This document shows, one piece after another, positions 22,422-33,734 of a stretch of 64,000 nt of DNA; the stretch's first letter is position 1, and every line of letters starts with the position of its first letter. The stretch is from Mariannaea sp. PMI_226 (Eukaryota > Ascomycota > Sordariomycetes > Hypocreales > Nectriaceae), in assembly GCA_024336345.1 (NCBI GenBank), contig JANFOG010000007.1, forward strand, positions 2,418,001 to 2,482,000, in the 5' to 3' direction. The notes below the pieces were generated by a model. It saw nothing but the letters and a program-made list of their open reading frames with translations. It had not been told where the DNA came from and did no database searches. The translations under genes and the position numbers were made by a program.

Positions 22422-22530
22422 CCTTACGGCCGGACATGCATGTAAGGAGAGGCTAGATTGAGCTACCGAAGGAGACTTCCATCATCCTCTGGTAAGAGGG
22501 GAACTTACCGTGCAGGGGGTTCAATCTAGC
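22422..22530. other. Highly self-complementary segment, possible structured RNA or element relic
   Basis: Several nested inverted repeats: CCTTAC/GTAAGG (22422-22427 and 22442-22447); an outer 10-bp stem GCTAGATTGA/TCAATCTAGC (22452-22461 and 22521-22530); within it GAAG-GAGA-CTTC, and two competing hairpins, CCTCT-GGTA-AGAGG (22486-22499) and GGTAAG/CTTACC (22491-22509). Drawn out, the outer stem closes on two hairpins like a three-way junction. No known RNA family is recognised and strand is undefined. Confidence 0.3.
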
Positions 22531-24237
22531 TAGGAAAAACAGGGCCTAGGATCCATAAGACAGAGGCATACCGTCGGGGTCAGGATATTGCCATGCGACG
22601 GAGTATCTCTGGGTATTCAGGCTAGCCAGAGGCAACTATGCTTGATACACGGTGGCCAAGAGTAAACAAGCGTGGTTTATGGTGGGCCATCAGTCGTTCG
22701 AGCTCTGAATTAGTCATCTGGCGGACATCAACCGAGCTTGAGGCAGCCTGATATGGCATTACGAGAAAAAAGATGGGCCTTCAATTTTGAACGCCCTATA
22801 TCCAAATACATGACGAAAACGTCAATCACTCACTTTGTTGCACTCCTGAATCAAACTCAGCACGCCCTACTTGGCATACACGGTTAAAGGATCGTAGCTG
22901 CGAAGCGTTGACCAACGTGAGTTTGGCAGGTCATCCCCTACTCTCCAAACTATGAGGGAGGGGCCGAGATTATTTGTTGAAGGCTTTCAGAAGAGACTTG
23001 AATATACAATTATACTATCAAAGCGTGTTTCATCCGGTTGGTTCATCCAGCACGTGTATAACAGCATGTTCAAAGCAAGACAGTGCAGGGCTGTGGCAAA
23101 CGTGATTTCCGAAGCCCGCATGAACGTGCAGATGAAACATGAACCTCAGATCCTCGCAACAGATGCTGAATGCCCGTTGGCTCTACAGGACGGCTCCTCC
23201 CCCGGACGGGCCGGGATGGGCTGCACGTGTAGCCTCTAAAACTATATCCAGCACGTTTTCAGCCCACCCTGACTTGACACCGAATGAAGCCTTAGTCTTT
23301 GACAGTACATCTACTCCATATGCAGGTTGTGATTCGAACTCTGAAGACATTCTCGGATAGGGGTAGAAACTACTAAATATAGAGAGTCTGATCCAATGCA
23401 ACGGCTGATGAAAATAAGTACTTCCTTCCTCCTCCTGCTAGTTTATTTGATCATTAGAAAGCTTTCCCGTAAGAAACTCGCCTTTCAGCATGTTTGACTT
23501 GTAGATTGCCTGTTTCTCCTCACCCTCTCTGCCTGGGAAGTTAAGTCAGCGAGTCCATCATTCAAGTAGCATACTGTCAAGATCCTCATAACCTAGATGA
23601 AGAGTAGCATTCTTTTCGTCGGGATTTGTCCCGAACAATGTTTGAGATAACTTAAGCATTGTTTTCCTTTTGTTTTTAAAATTAAGAATTGGACCTTTTT
23701 GCAACCCTGGTATGGCCCACATGGTCTATGTCCCAGCCCTGCCACAAATCGTTTTAGTGGATCGATACATGATAGTTAGTAACCTGTGGTGGTCGTTTAC
23801 TCATCCAAATGTTCTAACCAATGCTTTGCCAGTCTAGGAGCACGTTGATGGAGAAGAGAGAAAAATACTGCTTTGATATTTGTAAATTTGAAGAAGAGTT
23901 AATCGTAGCCAGGCCCTGACAAGAGATGGCTGCACATTCACATTTTTCCATTTCGAGACCCCGTACAGCGTCTGTGTCAATCGTAGCCAGTTTCAGATTT
24001 CTTGCGACCACCACGCACGTGTATAGCTATCTCGAGATAGTACCAGGTCTGGGTGAGACCTATAGACATCTATAAGAGGGCACTCAGGGAACGGTCTAAG
24101 CAACCATTCGTATCATTATCTCAACCACGATCTATATCACCATCTGGTTTACAGATCCGCGCGGCCTTTTACTGCCCAATTTCGTTTTTAGGCGCTTGAA
24201 TTGCATTGGCAGTTCCCGTTGTCTGGCACCCATCACT

Positions 24238-26379
24238 ATGCGCGCCGCCACAGCCCTTATCCTGGGCCTCGCAGCTCTCGGTAGAACAGCGCAAATACCC
24301 AGGCATTCGCTCGCTACAATCAGACAATCCAGATCACAACTTGGCGCCCGAGACCTTGTCGATGGATGTCCCAACCCAAACAGCGTAGATGTAGATTCAA
24401 GTGACCCAGCGTCATTCACCAAAGCCGGCGCCCATACCTACCTGGATGCATTCCTCAAAAAAGATGATAATGCAGTTTTGAGTAGGTACATCTTTGTCTT
24501 TCGATCCCCAAGCTAAAAGATCCTTTTTTTTTAGAGAATTCGACAAGCTGGATTAAATTATTGGACCAGTCTACAAGCTTCGGGGGAGGTTTTTCAAGCC
24601 AGCTGGACTGCACGGATGTGAGCACTGGCAGTTGCGCGATAGCTACAGTAGCTTGCAAAGATTTTACGCCTCATGAAGGTACGAATGAGCGCCTCTACTA
24701 TACTGCCTATATTTTTATTTCTTTTTTCTAATACTAACCGAATGATTAGTATGGTGGGTCAGGGGCTCAGCTGTCAATGTGCATAACTTTTTCGCTGGAG
24801 CCTTCACAGCTCTCACTATCTATGTTCAAAATTCGACCTTACATATTGACAGTATGGTCAAAAATTTTGATGTCGGAAGGATGGATGACCAGCAACCAAG
24901 TCTAATTTCAGAAATCCTCAAAGTCTTCTCACCATTTGGCTCTATTATTGATAAGTCAAATAAGCTTAGCGGTGGTCCTGGTTCATTCTCAGACAAAGCC
25001 GGTCTAGTTGGTGCGATCATTGGCCTAGGAGGTGCAGCTGTTTCTCTATTCGATTCCATGAACGCAGAAAATAAACCCACTCCTCCAACTCCAGCGGAGC
25101 TAGCAGCCCTTGTTGGCGACGAATTAGCCGGTTTCTATACCAGCATGGTTGAGATGATCAAGGAAACGAACAAGCAGATCTTCATGGGTAAGAGATCAGA
25201 GGATAAAAAAGATTACCTTGCACCCTTTGTTGAGTCATTGAAGAAGATTGGTGCCAACGTTCAGGACGACCTACACCCAATTGCACAGATCTTTGGGAGT
25301 GGTGTGTTCGTTCCTACTCCCGATGGCAACTTTATTCCGGCATTTCAAGAGGCTATGAATCTAACAGGTTGGCAACTCGCTGCTACTCTTTTAGCCTCCC
25401 AGAAAGTGGTGGCTTATGAGAATCTGGAGGGCCAGCAAAAATGGTGTACCAAAAAGATGGCTTACTGGACCGGCAATAGCTGTTTCACCTTGAAGAAGAT
25501 GGAGATTGAAGTTAACACTGGAGCCGTTACAATGCAAGAGGATATCCCTGACGATATTGTCGAGAAGTGGGAACAGTATCATCTCGACTGGCCTGCAATC
25601 TATAACAATGTCAAAGAATGCAACAACAGGGGGACCCCACCTGACTACAATACTCCTTATACTGGCGAGTATCCGCCATGTGCTTTCGCCCTTACTTACA
25701 TGCAGGGTACCAACAAGTGTCCTGTGTGGCCTGGGCCTAAAGGTTATGAGTTCACGGGATGCATTTCGCCCTGCACCATTTGCGATGATGGGGCGTCGTG
25801 CGAATCAGGCTATCCAGTATGCCCTCATTGGGACTGGTGGGTACAGTTTCAGAAGGGACAGAGTGGAAAAACAAAGACTCCAGTGGGAACTATAATAGTA
25901 AGACTTCATACTTCACCCAGCCGCGTCTTTATACTAACCTTGGTCTCCTACAGAGCATGAAGAGCAGCGGTTGCATTGTTATCAACGATAGCCCGCGGTG
26001 TCAGGGCGGAGATCCCTACAGTAAGTAAAGTCATCTTGACCTCCTATAAGTGAATCTATGCTAATGAGAAAAAGTCCTCGCATACCAAAACGCAGACCCA
26101 AATACCAGTGTTACCATTTACGGCAATATGCCTTCAGACACAACCAGCAAAATGGTTACACCTGGATGTCAGCTCGATGCCAAGATCCCAGCCAACTATG
26201 AACAAGTATACTTTGGAGGGGATGGATGTCTCTACGACATGTCGAGTAAGTTTGTTCTGTAAGCATTCATTGTATAGTAAGTAATGAAGCTAACTACCGC
26301 CATAGATAATAAACTCAATGATCAATGTTGCACAGCCTCCACAACCACACAGGTTGTCAACCCGTATCATAAGGAGTAA
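24238..26379 (+). CDS. Large secreted protein of unknown function with internal hydrophobic Gly/Ala-rich segment
   Basis: Six exons (24238-24481, 24535-24678, 24750-25897, 25954-26020, 26075-26245 and 26306-26379) join in frame to 615 residues; every intron is GT-AG and 51-71 bp. The N-terminus is a signal peptide (MRAATALILGLAALG). The middle region carries a hydrophobic Gly/Ala-rich run (AGLVGAIIGLGGAAVSLF) flanked by likely amphipathic helices. The C-terminal third is cysteine-rich (CISPCTICDDGASCESG, VCPHWDWW). No enzymatic motif is recognised. Its layout (signal, Cys-containing head, helical block with hydrophobic hairpin, second helical block, Cys-containing tail) matches the gene at the right window edge, suggesting one family. 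An upstream in-frame Met at 24196 was rejected because the signal peptide starts at 24238. The function is unknown; effector-like or wall-associated roles are only guesses. Confidence 0.8.
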
Positions 26380-27098
26380 AATGGCCACTCTACAACCTTG
26401 CACTGTTTTTATCGTTCTTGCAATGGCCTAGGTTATTCTGTAGGAACTAATCTGGGCATACATGGTTTCTGTTCGTATTTGGTATGAGTATGGAAATAGC
26501 CTAGCTAGGTTATGTATATAGTTTATGAAGAATGTATATAGTTGATGAAGAATGTACATAGTTGATGAAGAGAATAATGACTGTTGAGAGAAACTTGCCT
26601 GCTGCTCTATTTCTGAGCCTGCAAAATGTTCTACGGTGTATAGGGCAATTGCTCATTCCACAAGTCTATACATCCTAACATCTCTCCGCGTCAGGTGTAA
26701 CGGGGAAACCGCCCTATATGGGTACAAGGCAACTGAATAATGTGATCACTGCGATTATCGTTGGATTTTTTTGATCAATTGGTCGAGTGGGTGTTGTCCC
26801 CTTCTTTATTACACTCTATAACCCATTTTTAAAAATTATCAAGTCTAAATATAGTATTTTAGATAGCCTACTTAACTATATAGCTTTTAGTACGATTTGA
26901 TTAGCATAATTTATGGTCTACGAATATACCAAACATTTCCAATGATGATGGGAAATATTATGGCTAAATATGCAATGATGACAAGAGCTAAAGTAACTGG
27001 ATATAATTTTTAATACAGACTAAAAAAGAGAACTTCGTTCCGAAAGGCTATTCTAAACACAATAAGGCAGCCATTACGACTGGGATTTTTTGCTTCTC
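26380..27098. other. AT-rich intergenic region
   Basis: Contains a 20-bp tandem repeat just after the secreted-protein gene and a very AT-rich block at about 26,760-27,050. No gene recognised. Confidence 0.5.
26513..26571. repeat. Tandem repeat, 20-bp unit x 3
   Basis: Three consecutive copies of TGTATATAGTTGATGAAGAA with one or two substitutions, starting about 130 bp after the stop codon of the secreted-protein gene, probably in its 3' untranslated region. Confidence 0.85.
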
Positions 27099-27926
27099 TC
27101 ATGTACTGGATTTGAAAGCGCCACCCGCTGTAATTTTGTCCAGAAACCGCGAAACAGCAGGCGTAACAGCATCGGGCTTCTCAAACATTGGAGCATGTCC
27201 AGCACCGTTTACGTGAACCGTCTCGACGTCGGTGAAGTTGGATGCCACCCATTTCGCTTCCGCGATCGGGTCATCCCAGTCCGGATCGGCATCACCCATG
27301 ACAACAAGAACAGGAGCCTTGACGCGGCTAAGGAATGGCTCCACCACAGCATGGTCGGTATGAGCGGTAGCTTGAAATGCCTTCCAGTAACCAGGGCGTT
27401 TGAGCATATTTGTCGAGAGCTCTGCTCGTTCCTTGGCCTTTACGTCGCCGAGGCCGGGCCAAAGCTTTGCAGCGTATGAACGCCAAATGGAGGGACCCCA
27501 TGGCTGCGATAGCGCGAGGTGGAACAGCCATATCATGAATTTGCCGGCGCCGTTGCGAAGGAAGGGTCCCAAAAGAACCAGACCAGCGACTTGCTCGGGT
27601 TGGGTTCCGGCTGCAATGACAGCAGCGGCGCCTGACAAGGAGGCACCCATCAGCACAGTGGGACCTCCTCCAAGCGTTTTGATCAAAGTCAACAGGTCAT
27701 CAGCAGTGGCCTCATCTCCATAGCGATTGAAAGTTGGTGTACTGTCACCGTGACCTCGGAGATCAACGAGAGCGACTCGATATCCAGAGGCTCGAAGTGC
27801 TTCGGCGAGTGGAGTGTATGCATCGCGCAAGTCACCTAGTCCTGGTGAGCAGATGACAAGAGGTCCATCGCCTGCGACATCAACGGCAAGCTTGCCACCG
27901 TCTGTTTCAACAAAGGTAATGGTCAT
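27099..27926 (-). CDS. Alpha/beta hydrolase
   Basis: Intron-free, 275 residues, starting MTITFVETDGG. Classical alpha/beta hydrolase layout: the oxyanion strand loop VICSPGLGDLRDAY, LRGHGDS, nucleophile elbow MGASLSGAA (Ser in G-A-S-L-S, so the usual last Gly is Ser), the acid Asp after strand 6 in VVMGDADPDWDDP, and the catalytic His in GAGHAPMFEKPD. It resembles soluble esterase/epoxide-hydrolase-like proteins of bacteria and fungi; the substrate is unknown. The frame is open further upstream to 28154, but that part is encoded by a low-complexity GTTTGTTC repeat, so the start at 27926 is preferred. GC-rich coding sequence without introns in an AT-rich neighbourhood could fit horizontal acquisition, but I cannot test this. 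Confidence 0.9.
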   Translation of the reverse strand: MTITFVETDGGKLAVDVAGDGPLVICSPGLGDLRDAYTPLAEALRASGYRVALVDLRGHGDSTPTFNRYGDEATADDLLTLIKTLGGGPTVLMGASLSGAAAVIAAGTQPEQVAGLVLLGPFLRNGAGKFMIWLFHLALSQPWGPSIWRSYAAKLWPGLGDVKAKERAELSTNMLKRPGYWKAFQATAHTDHAVVEPFLSRVKAPVLVVMGDADPDWDDPIAEAKWVASNFTDVETVHVNGAGHAPMFEKPDAVTPAVSRFLDKITAGGAFKSST

Positions 27927-29315
27927 GGTTGAGAGGAATGGGAGTCGGTTGGAGGAGATAAAATGAGGATGAGATGAGGGTATGGTTGGGTATTGTGCTT
28001 GTTTGATTGTTCGTTTGTTGGTTTGTTCGTTTGTTCGTTTGTTCGTTATGGATAGGATCTCTCTCTGCCAAGCTCGAAGGGGATGCCGCCCTTTTATGGA
28101 CAATTCACATCCGACATATTTTGCGTATTTGAAGATGACGACGCTGCAAGCCACCGGGAGCTAAATTGGGCCGACCGACGCCACCAATCACCCTAATTGT
28201 CCCGTCTCCTCACTTTCCCCCAGGTTGAGATTGTGCCGAGGGCGCGCTAAAAAACGCCACATTATTTTCTGAGTTCTGATTGGTAAAAATGCTCCGTAGC
28301 TTACGAAAATGCCTGAAGTACAGTTTGTGCCTTGCGAAATGCCTGGTTAGCATGAAAATCGAGAAGAGGGCAATGTCAACTGCGACCGTAGGGTAAACAG
28401 GAAAGAAACAAAAATGGCGGCCGAGGGAGAGAGAGTCGTTCTGACAGGCATGGGCTTGAAATTTCGAATCGGAATCTTCCCCCTCCCTCCCCAACTAAAA
28501 AAAATAAAATAAATAAATAAAATATAAAAATCGTATGTAAACAGCTCTTTTACCATTATTTCTCTTCCGAGCTGTATTTAATGCTTCTCGCATTGTCCCC
28601 TATCCGCGATTTATATTTCTTGTAATCATTTAGTTCTAGGCCGAGTTTCTCTCGCTTCGGGTCTTGCAATGTGCAACCGGTTTTGCGGAGTTGGCTACAG
28701 AAAGAAAACAAGGACATTCAAAGCCACTGGCTTCTACATAAATATTTAGAGATGTGAGAATATAGTTACGTTTGGAATATTGATTGAGATCGTGGTGTTT
28801 GATGAAACCCTTTTCTCTTATAGTACCCCTCTTTTCCGGTCTTCCGGTCTATATTCCTACTCTGTCTTCCTCTTTACTTCATCATATTTCGATTTTCTAA
28901 GCCAAGACTGTCATGGTCCAACCATCTGCCAACATGAACATATTGCGATCTAGTTTACAACTTGGGAGCCGACCCAAGCCCTTTATGGCTAATCACACGA
29001 GAAGAGCTCTGAAGGCTTGTTGAGTTAACACATTGTTATATTGTTTAATAAGCGCGCCTATCAGTATCGTCGCTATAACAAGTGTCGCCCTTTTATACAC
29101 CAATCAAGTGATTACTCGTTAAGAATAGTCTCCTGTCATGGTCCTTGACCTTTCATCCAAACTTCACTAGTTCTTCCACACCTCTCTGATCATGAAAGTA
29201 ACTGGTTCCAATCCTGCAATTCGGCACGCAATGGTTGGATATTTAATAACCGAGCCTAGATAGATAGAGTAAGCCAAAATCTAGCCATTTCGACTGATTA
29301 ATTCGGTACTCACAT
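27927..29315. other. Hydrolase promoter and gene-free region
   Basis: Holds the GTTTGTTC tandem repeat and an A/T-run near 28,495-28,530. No further gene seen in this 1.4 kb. Confidence 0.5.
28013..28044. repeat. Tandem repeat, 8-bp unit GTTTGTTC x 4
   Basis: Four head-to-tail copies (the first ending in G), 87-118 bp before the alpha/beta hydrolase start, most likely in its 5' untranslated region, where it reads GAACAAAC on the coding strand. Confidence 0.85.
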
Positions 29316-29513
29316 TTAGCAGGCCTGGTGGTTGGTGTAGGGGGGGCAGTAACCGGTGCAGGTACCAGAGTAGTACCAGCATTGTCCGTTGTCACACCAG
29401 CCGCCAGCACCGCAGCCGCGCTTCTCGAGGTTGGCAGGAGCGGCCTCTTCGACGGGGGCGGGAGCAGCCATGGCAAGGGCGATGAGAGTGAAGATGACAG
29501 TGGCGGCCTTCAT
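29316..29513 (-). CDS. Small secreted six-cysteine peptide with Kex2 site
   Basis: Encodes 65 residues: signal peptide MKAATVIFTLIALAMAAPA, a short acidic pro-region ending LEKR (Kex2-type cleavage site), then a mature peptide of about 33 residues with six cysteines spaced 5, 4, 6, 3 and 8 (GCGAGGWC, GQCWYY, GTCTGYCPP, QAC). The compact, Gly/Tyr/Trp-containing, disulphide-rich design resembles fungal secreted mini-proteins, but I do not recognise the family and assign no activity. The frame is open upstream to 29816; the start at 29513 is chosen because it begins a clean signal peptide and a TATAAA lies 116 bp before it. A GTGAGT right after the stop suggests an intron in the 3' untranslated region. 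Confidence 0.82.
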   Translation of the reverse strand: MKAATVIFTLIALAMAAPAPVEEAAPANLEKRGCGAGGWCDNGQCWYYSGTCTGYCPPYTNHQAC

Positions 29514-32500
29514 TTTGATGATTGGTGTTTGTTTGTTGGTTGTGGTTGTTGTGGTTATGAGATCTTGAGCTTGATAGTTTGGATGAAGAGGGAAGAGTTC
29601 GAACTGAGAAACGAGATATTGCTTCTCCTTTATACTTTTTAGCCTCCTTGATCCTCTCTTCATGGCAATAGACAGTTGAGATACAGTGCATTGAAGCCCA
29701 TCGCGTCTGTCATTATTTTTCGCTAGGTTCATATCCACACGCCCCCAGTGGATATGCACGCTGAGTATGGATAAATCAAACTTGGAGCGGGGTTTTGGAA
29801 TCACGAAAATGACCAATGACCTGCCTCATGAGGTCTGGGCGTTTTCCTTCTTCATCGGCGTCTTCTAACTAGTTATTTACATAACATTCAGCTAGCTGTA
29901 TTCAAGCGAGAATTGTATTGATCACCATACTAATATTTTCCGGACAGAAGTGTAAGCTCTTGCAATCACAACCGACACACAAACGACTCAAACTGACGAT
30001 TGGTAAGAATACGACTGAGCAGCAATATGACTTCAAACCAAGAAAAAAGAAAAAAGAAAACAAAACCAGAGTGACAAGAGAAAATGATGATAATGATCTC
30101 CGTTGGTAACACTAAGCCTATTTTGGCCCTGGCTTACGTTTGTGGACTATATCTAGAGCTTCCCTGCATTAGGAAGGCTCCCTCGTATCGCAACTAGCTT
30201 AATAGTAGGTACGATGAAGTGCAATTCGAGACAGAGACCTGGGTAATTATAGTGATTTAGCCAAAATAAAATACAGATATATCAAAGCAATATCCGGAAA
30301 TTCTATCCCATCCTTAAGTTTCATCATTCAAGCGGATAGGCGTGGATTCTTCATCAACCTATTAGGATAGAGCAAGAGTCTATATAAATAATGTCCCATT
30401 CTGTCACAAGACTTCCTAAACCCAGGTAGAGGCATACTTTAGGCAGAAAGAGTTGGAGTTTTCTATTTGGCCCTCGAGTTGACTAGCTTTCAACCCTCAA
30501 TAATACCACCTCTGAGAATTAGTTCAATCCCTTGTACAGGCGGGGTAGTCAGTAATGTTACTAAACCTCAGACTAGGTTGTAAATCCTTCAAAGGTATGA
30601 CTTCCGACGAGAGGGAAATGATAAATATACCCGTGGTTCAAAAAGCCTCCAAGCCCAGTGAGAGCAACTTTCAAAATCATTCGGTTGAGGAAAAGCAACG
30701 TTACAAGCACAGTACGGATGATTACAAGCGATACTTTCGACACCGTGGATTCCAATAAATCAAATCACTTTCTTCCTATATCGAATTCAAGGCAAGGTAT
30801 TGGTAAGTAGTTGCAAGGGGTAAAGGGTGTGACATTCCCTACGTCAACCGAAAAACTAAAGAGCTGCCTCAATTGTGAAGCCTCCTGGAGTCACTGGGTC
30901 TAGGGCCGATATTCCGGTCATCCATTCGTGGTTTCCTTTGCAATATTGAACTTGTCCATATCTCGAACGCCGGGTCTTACGCATAAGGTATCCTAAGGTG
31001 TAGTGGATAGGATGAAGCAATGTTGATCAGCATTGCTAATACTAGGGGATGCCCCCCATGGGGAGAGAGAGCGACGGTCCGGTTTAGCAACGATCTGACA
31101 GGGCTTCCAGCAGCACATCTCGTTTATCGGAGGTAACGCCCGAGTGCCGCCTGCCACCTTATTCACTAGCAGCGTGGAATTTGGCCGTGAATCCGCTCGA
31201 TGTGCCTATCTCATCAAGTACCAATGCGTGGACCTTGACCAGATCAAGACAAATCTAGTGGTAGTCCTGAGGGAGAGTAAACGGGTTACGACAAGCTAGC
31301 TAGTGTAAGAGGAATGCGGGGAAGAAGCCACATATTACTATCCCTTATATATTGACTATCCCGCTAGCTGGCGTTAGCCAACTCGATAGATGACGTTTGC
31401 TAGAAAGGGTGGTGGTTACTATGTCAAATTGTATGCAAAGTCCATTTCCGGAATAATGGCTAAACTATTAATAATCACCTTATGTTCAGGGGTTATAAGG
31501 TTAGGGCTGCATTTCGGTTGCCGGGTTGTTACTGATGGTTAGCAGAAAAAGGAAACTACAAATAAATGATAGAATAATCATATTCTGAAGGTAGCTAGGA
31601 AAGTTCGGGCCGTCTTAAGAGGGGTATTTCCAACGGAATGACACTTTGACGGTCCGACGGTAATGCTCGTTCGATTTCTGCCAATTGCAACGTCTGATTC
31701 GTCATTAACAGTAAAGTCACAGGACTGAGGTATGTGTCCTGCTTTGATCTATAGAGTTTCCCATAAAGTGTTGATAATGTTTAATTACTAAGAAACACGA
31801 TACATTACAATATGTGAATAATGAAACGCCAATCTGCTCTGTTTAACCCATAGCCTTCATTCCCCTAGGACATCACTCGTGTACTTGATAGATGGGCCTT
31901 GTTACAATCTCCTGAGGAAGATCGTAGCACAATAAGCCCATTTGATTTGCCCCACACAAATGGACGGCCCGGATATACCTGCTCGGCTACCAATCGGCGT
32001 AAGGGAGATGGAGCCCATCACACGGGATATGTAGAAAATGTCTGCAGATGCTGTCTCCATAACAAACATTTGTATGTGCGAATACAGCAGCGGACAAACG
32101 GCATCACACCGAGTATTCATTCGAAAGCTGGGGCTGTCTACTCCTTGACCTCATTCAAATGCGGGGAAAGTAGAAATGTCCTGACGTCCGCAAAATTAAA
32201 TGAGACAAAATAGAACTGTGAGGTATTAAGAAGAGGGTACTTGAGGAAAGCATGAAATTGCCGAGAAACTGGTCAATATGGTAGCAAACTCGAGAAATCC
32301 TAAATGAAAAAAGGGAGAAACAAGAGGGTATTTCTTTGAAATACTCTATCAACTCCAGGATAATTTCGTTTGCTTATTAAATAAAACGTAGTTTTTCCTT
32401 GTATATGATATATGCGTTTGAAACAAATAAAGGTAAATATTATAACTTGCGCCAACTGATACAGGCCTGAACTCGAACCATTAGACTACTGTAGTCTTAG

Positions 32501-33734
32501 GAGATAGGTCAAATTGAAGCAGCTTAGGTTTATCATCAATGTTTAGCCTGAATTCAGTCCGCTAGACAGTGCATGTAAACAAGTGCTCCTGTAGACTGCT
32601 TACAATCATGAATCGCAGGCATTCGTAAATCAGGAGGCATCTCGGCAATACGAGATGGGGTTGAGGTGATGAACAGTAGGTTGTATGGCGGTTTTCTGGG
32701 ATTATCTTTCTATGCTGCCGAAAAAAAAAAGACCTTTCTTATCTCTCTAGCATGATACATACATATACAGCAGTGTTCGGCCCGTCTAGTGGAACCGCCA
32801 GGTGGTGGAGCCGGGTGGATAGGGCCGTGTAGGCGGCAAAAGACAATCATTGCAGGGAGACCAGCAGCGTGAGCCACACCTCGGGTCAAGATATACGCGA
32901 GAAGCTGAGAAACCAAAGTTCCATAATACGGGATGCAGTAGCAAAAGCATCTGGCCCCACGGCCTTACCCTTTGGGAGCATGATCATCGGGAAGTCCAAG
33001 ACTTGGCGATGAATCCGCTTGGGCATAATTTCAACGTAGACGAAAGATCCTTAATAACGCTCCTAACCATTGCCAATTTGTGCATCCTATCGTATGTGAC
33101 AACCTTTTTTTCAATTGTCTAAAATGAAGAATACGTTAGACCGCATACTTGACTGGGCTCATTGGGGTTATTCCACTCTGCAAGGTGACAATGAGAGCCC
33201 TATAGCGTATGGATAAATAAAACCTCGCCATATGGGTGCGAAGCTTACCATAATATGATAGAAGAGTAGGGACTGCTCCAGATTATTTCAGTTTGACCTA
33301 CCTAACCACCTTTGCAATGCTTACATGGGCAGTCTGACTACTGATTTGTAAATTGAATATAAAGCCACCATCCCAGGCTCGGTGTAAAAATTGTAGACAG
33401 CTAAAGTGCACAGGACACCAATTGATTGTTTTCACCGTTATGTTAGTTCACTATTTGGTGCTCTATGCCATTGTTTTGGCTCTCACTTGCTGTAGATATC
33501 TTTTCAGGAGCCTGCAGCTGCACATATTGGCAATAGGCGGCAGCGTGCATGTGCATCATCTCAGGCCGGTTGTGCCCAGCTTCCTCCAAAAACTTGTGGT
33601 CGTTATTATTATGAATTGAACTACATGAAGCTTCAAACTGGCTTTCCACTCAGGGATCAATTGTATTCACTTTTAATTACTAGTGGGGAGGCGAGTAATT
33701 TTATGGAATAATGGGTTAATTCCATTTATTATCT
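29514..33734. other. Long gene-free region
   Basis: About 4.2 kb without a gene I can support. Around 30,850-31,300 the sequence is less AT-rich and reads open in several frames on both strands; on the minus strand a frame ending at 30859 (MTGISALDPVTPGGFTIEAAL) looks protein-like and could be the end of a decayed gene. Elsewhere only short overlapping frames occur. Confidence 0.45.
29629..29634 (-). promoter_or_regulatory. TATA box of the six-cysteine peptide gene
   Basis: TATAAA on the minus strand, 116 bp upstream of the start codon, in the context AAAAAGTATAAAGGAG. Confidence 0.5.

Larger units (their letters stand above)
19711..24237. other. Long gene-free region
   Basis: About 4.5 kb, largely AT-rich to the left (around 20.9-21.3 kb), with no open frame I can defend. 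It holds inverted repeats at 21.73-21.85 kb and a densely self-complementary patch at 22.42-22.53 kb, listed separately. The right end is the promoter of the secreted-protein gene (TATAAG near 24,070). Confidence 0.5.

Noticed and set aside
27927..28154. Extended 351-residue version of the alpha/beta hydrolase
   Set aside because: The extra part is encoded by a tandem repeat and shows no homology; the fold begins right after Met at 27926.
29514..29816. N-terminal extension of the six-cysteine peptide to a 166-residue protein
   Set aside because: The extension lacks a signal and buries the clean signal peptide and the TATA box inside coding sequence.
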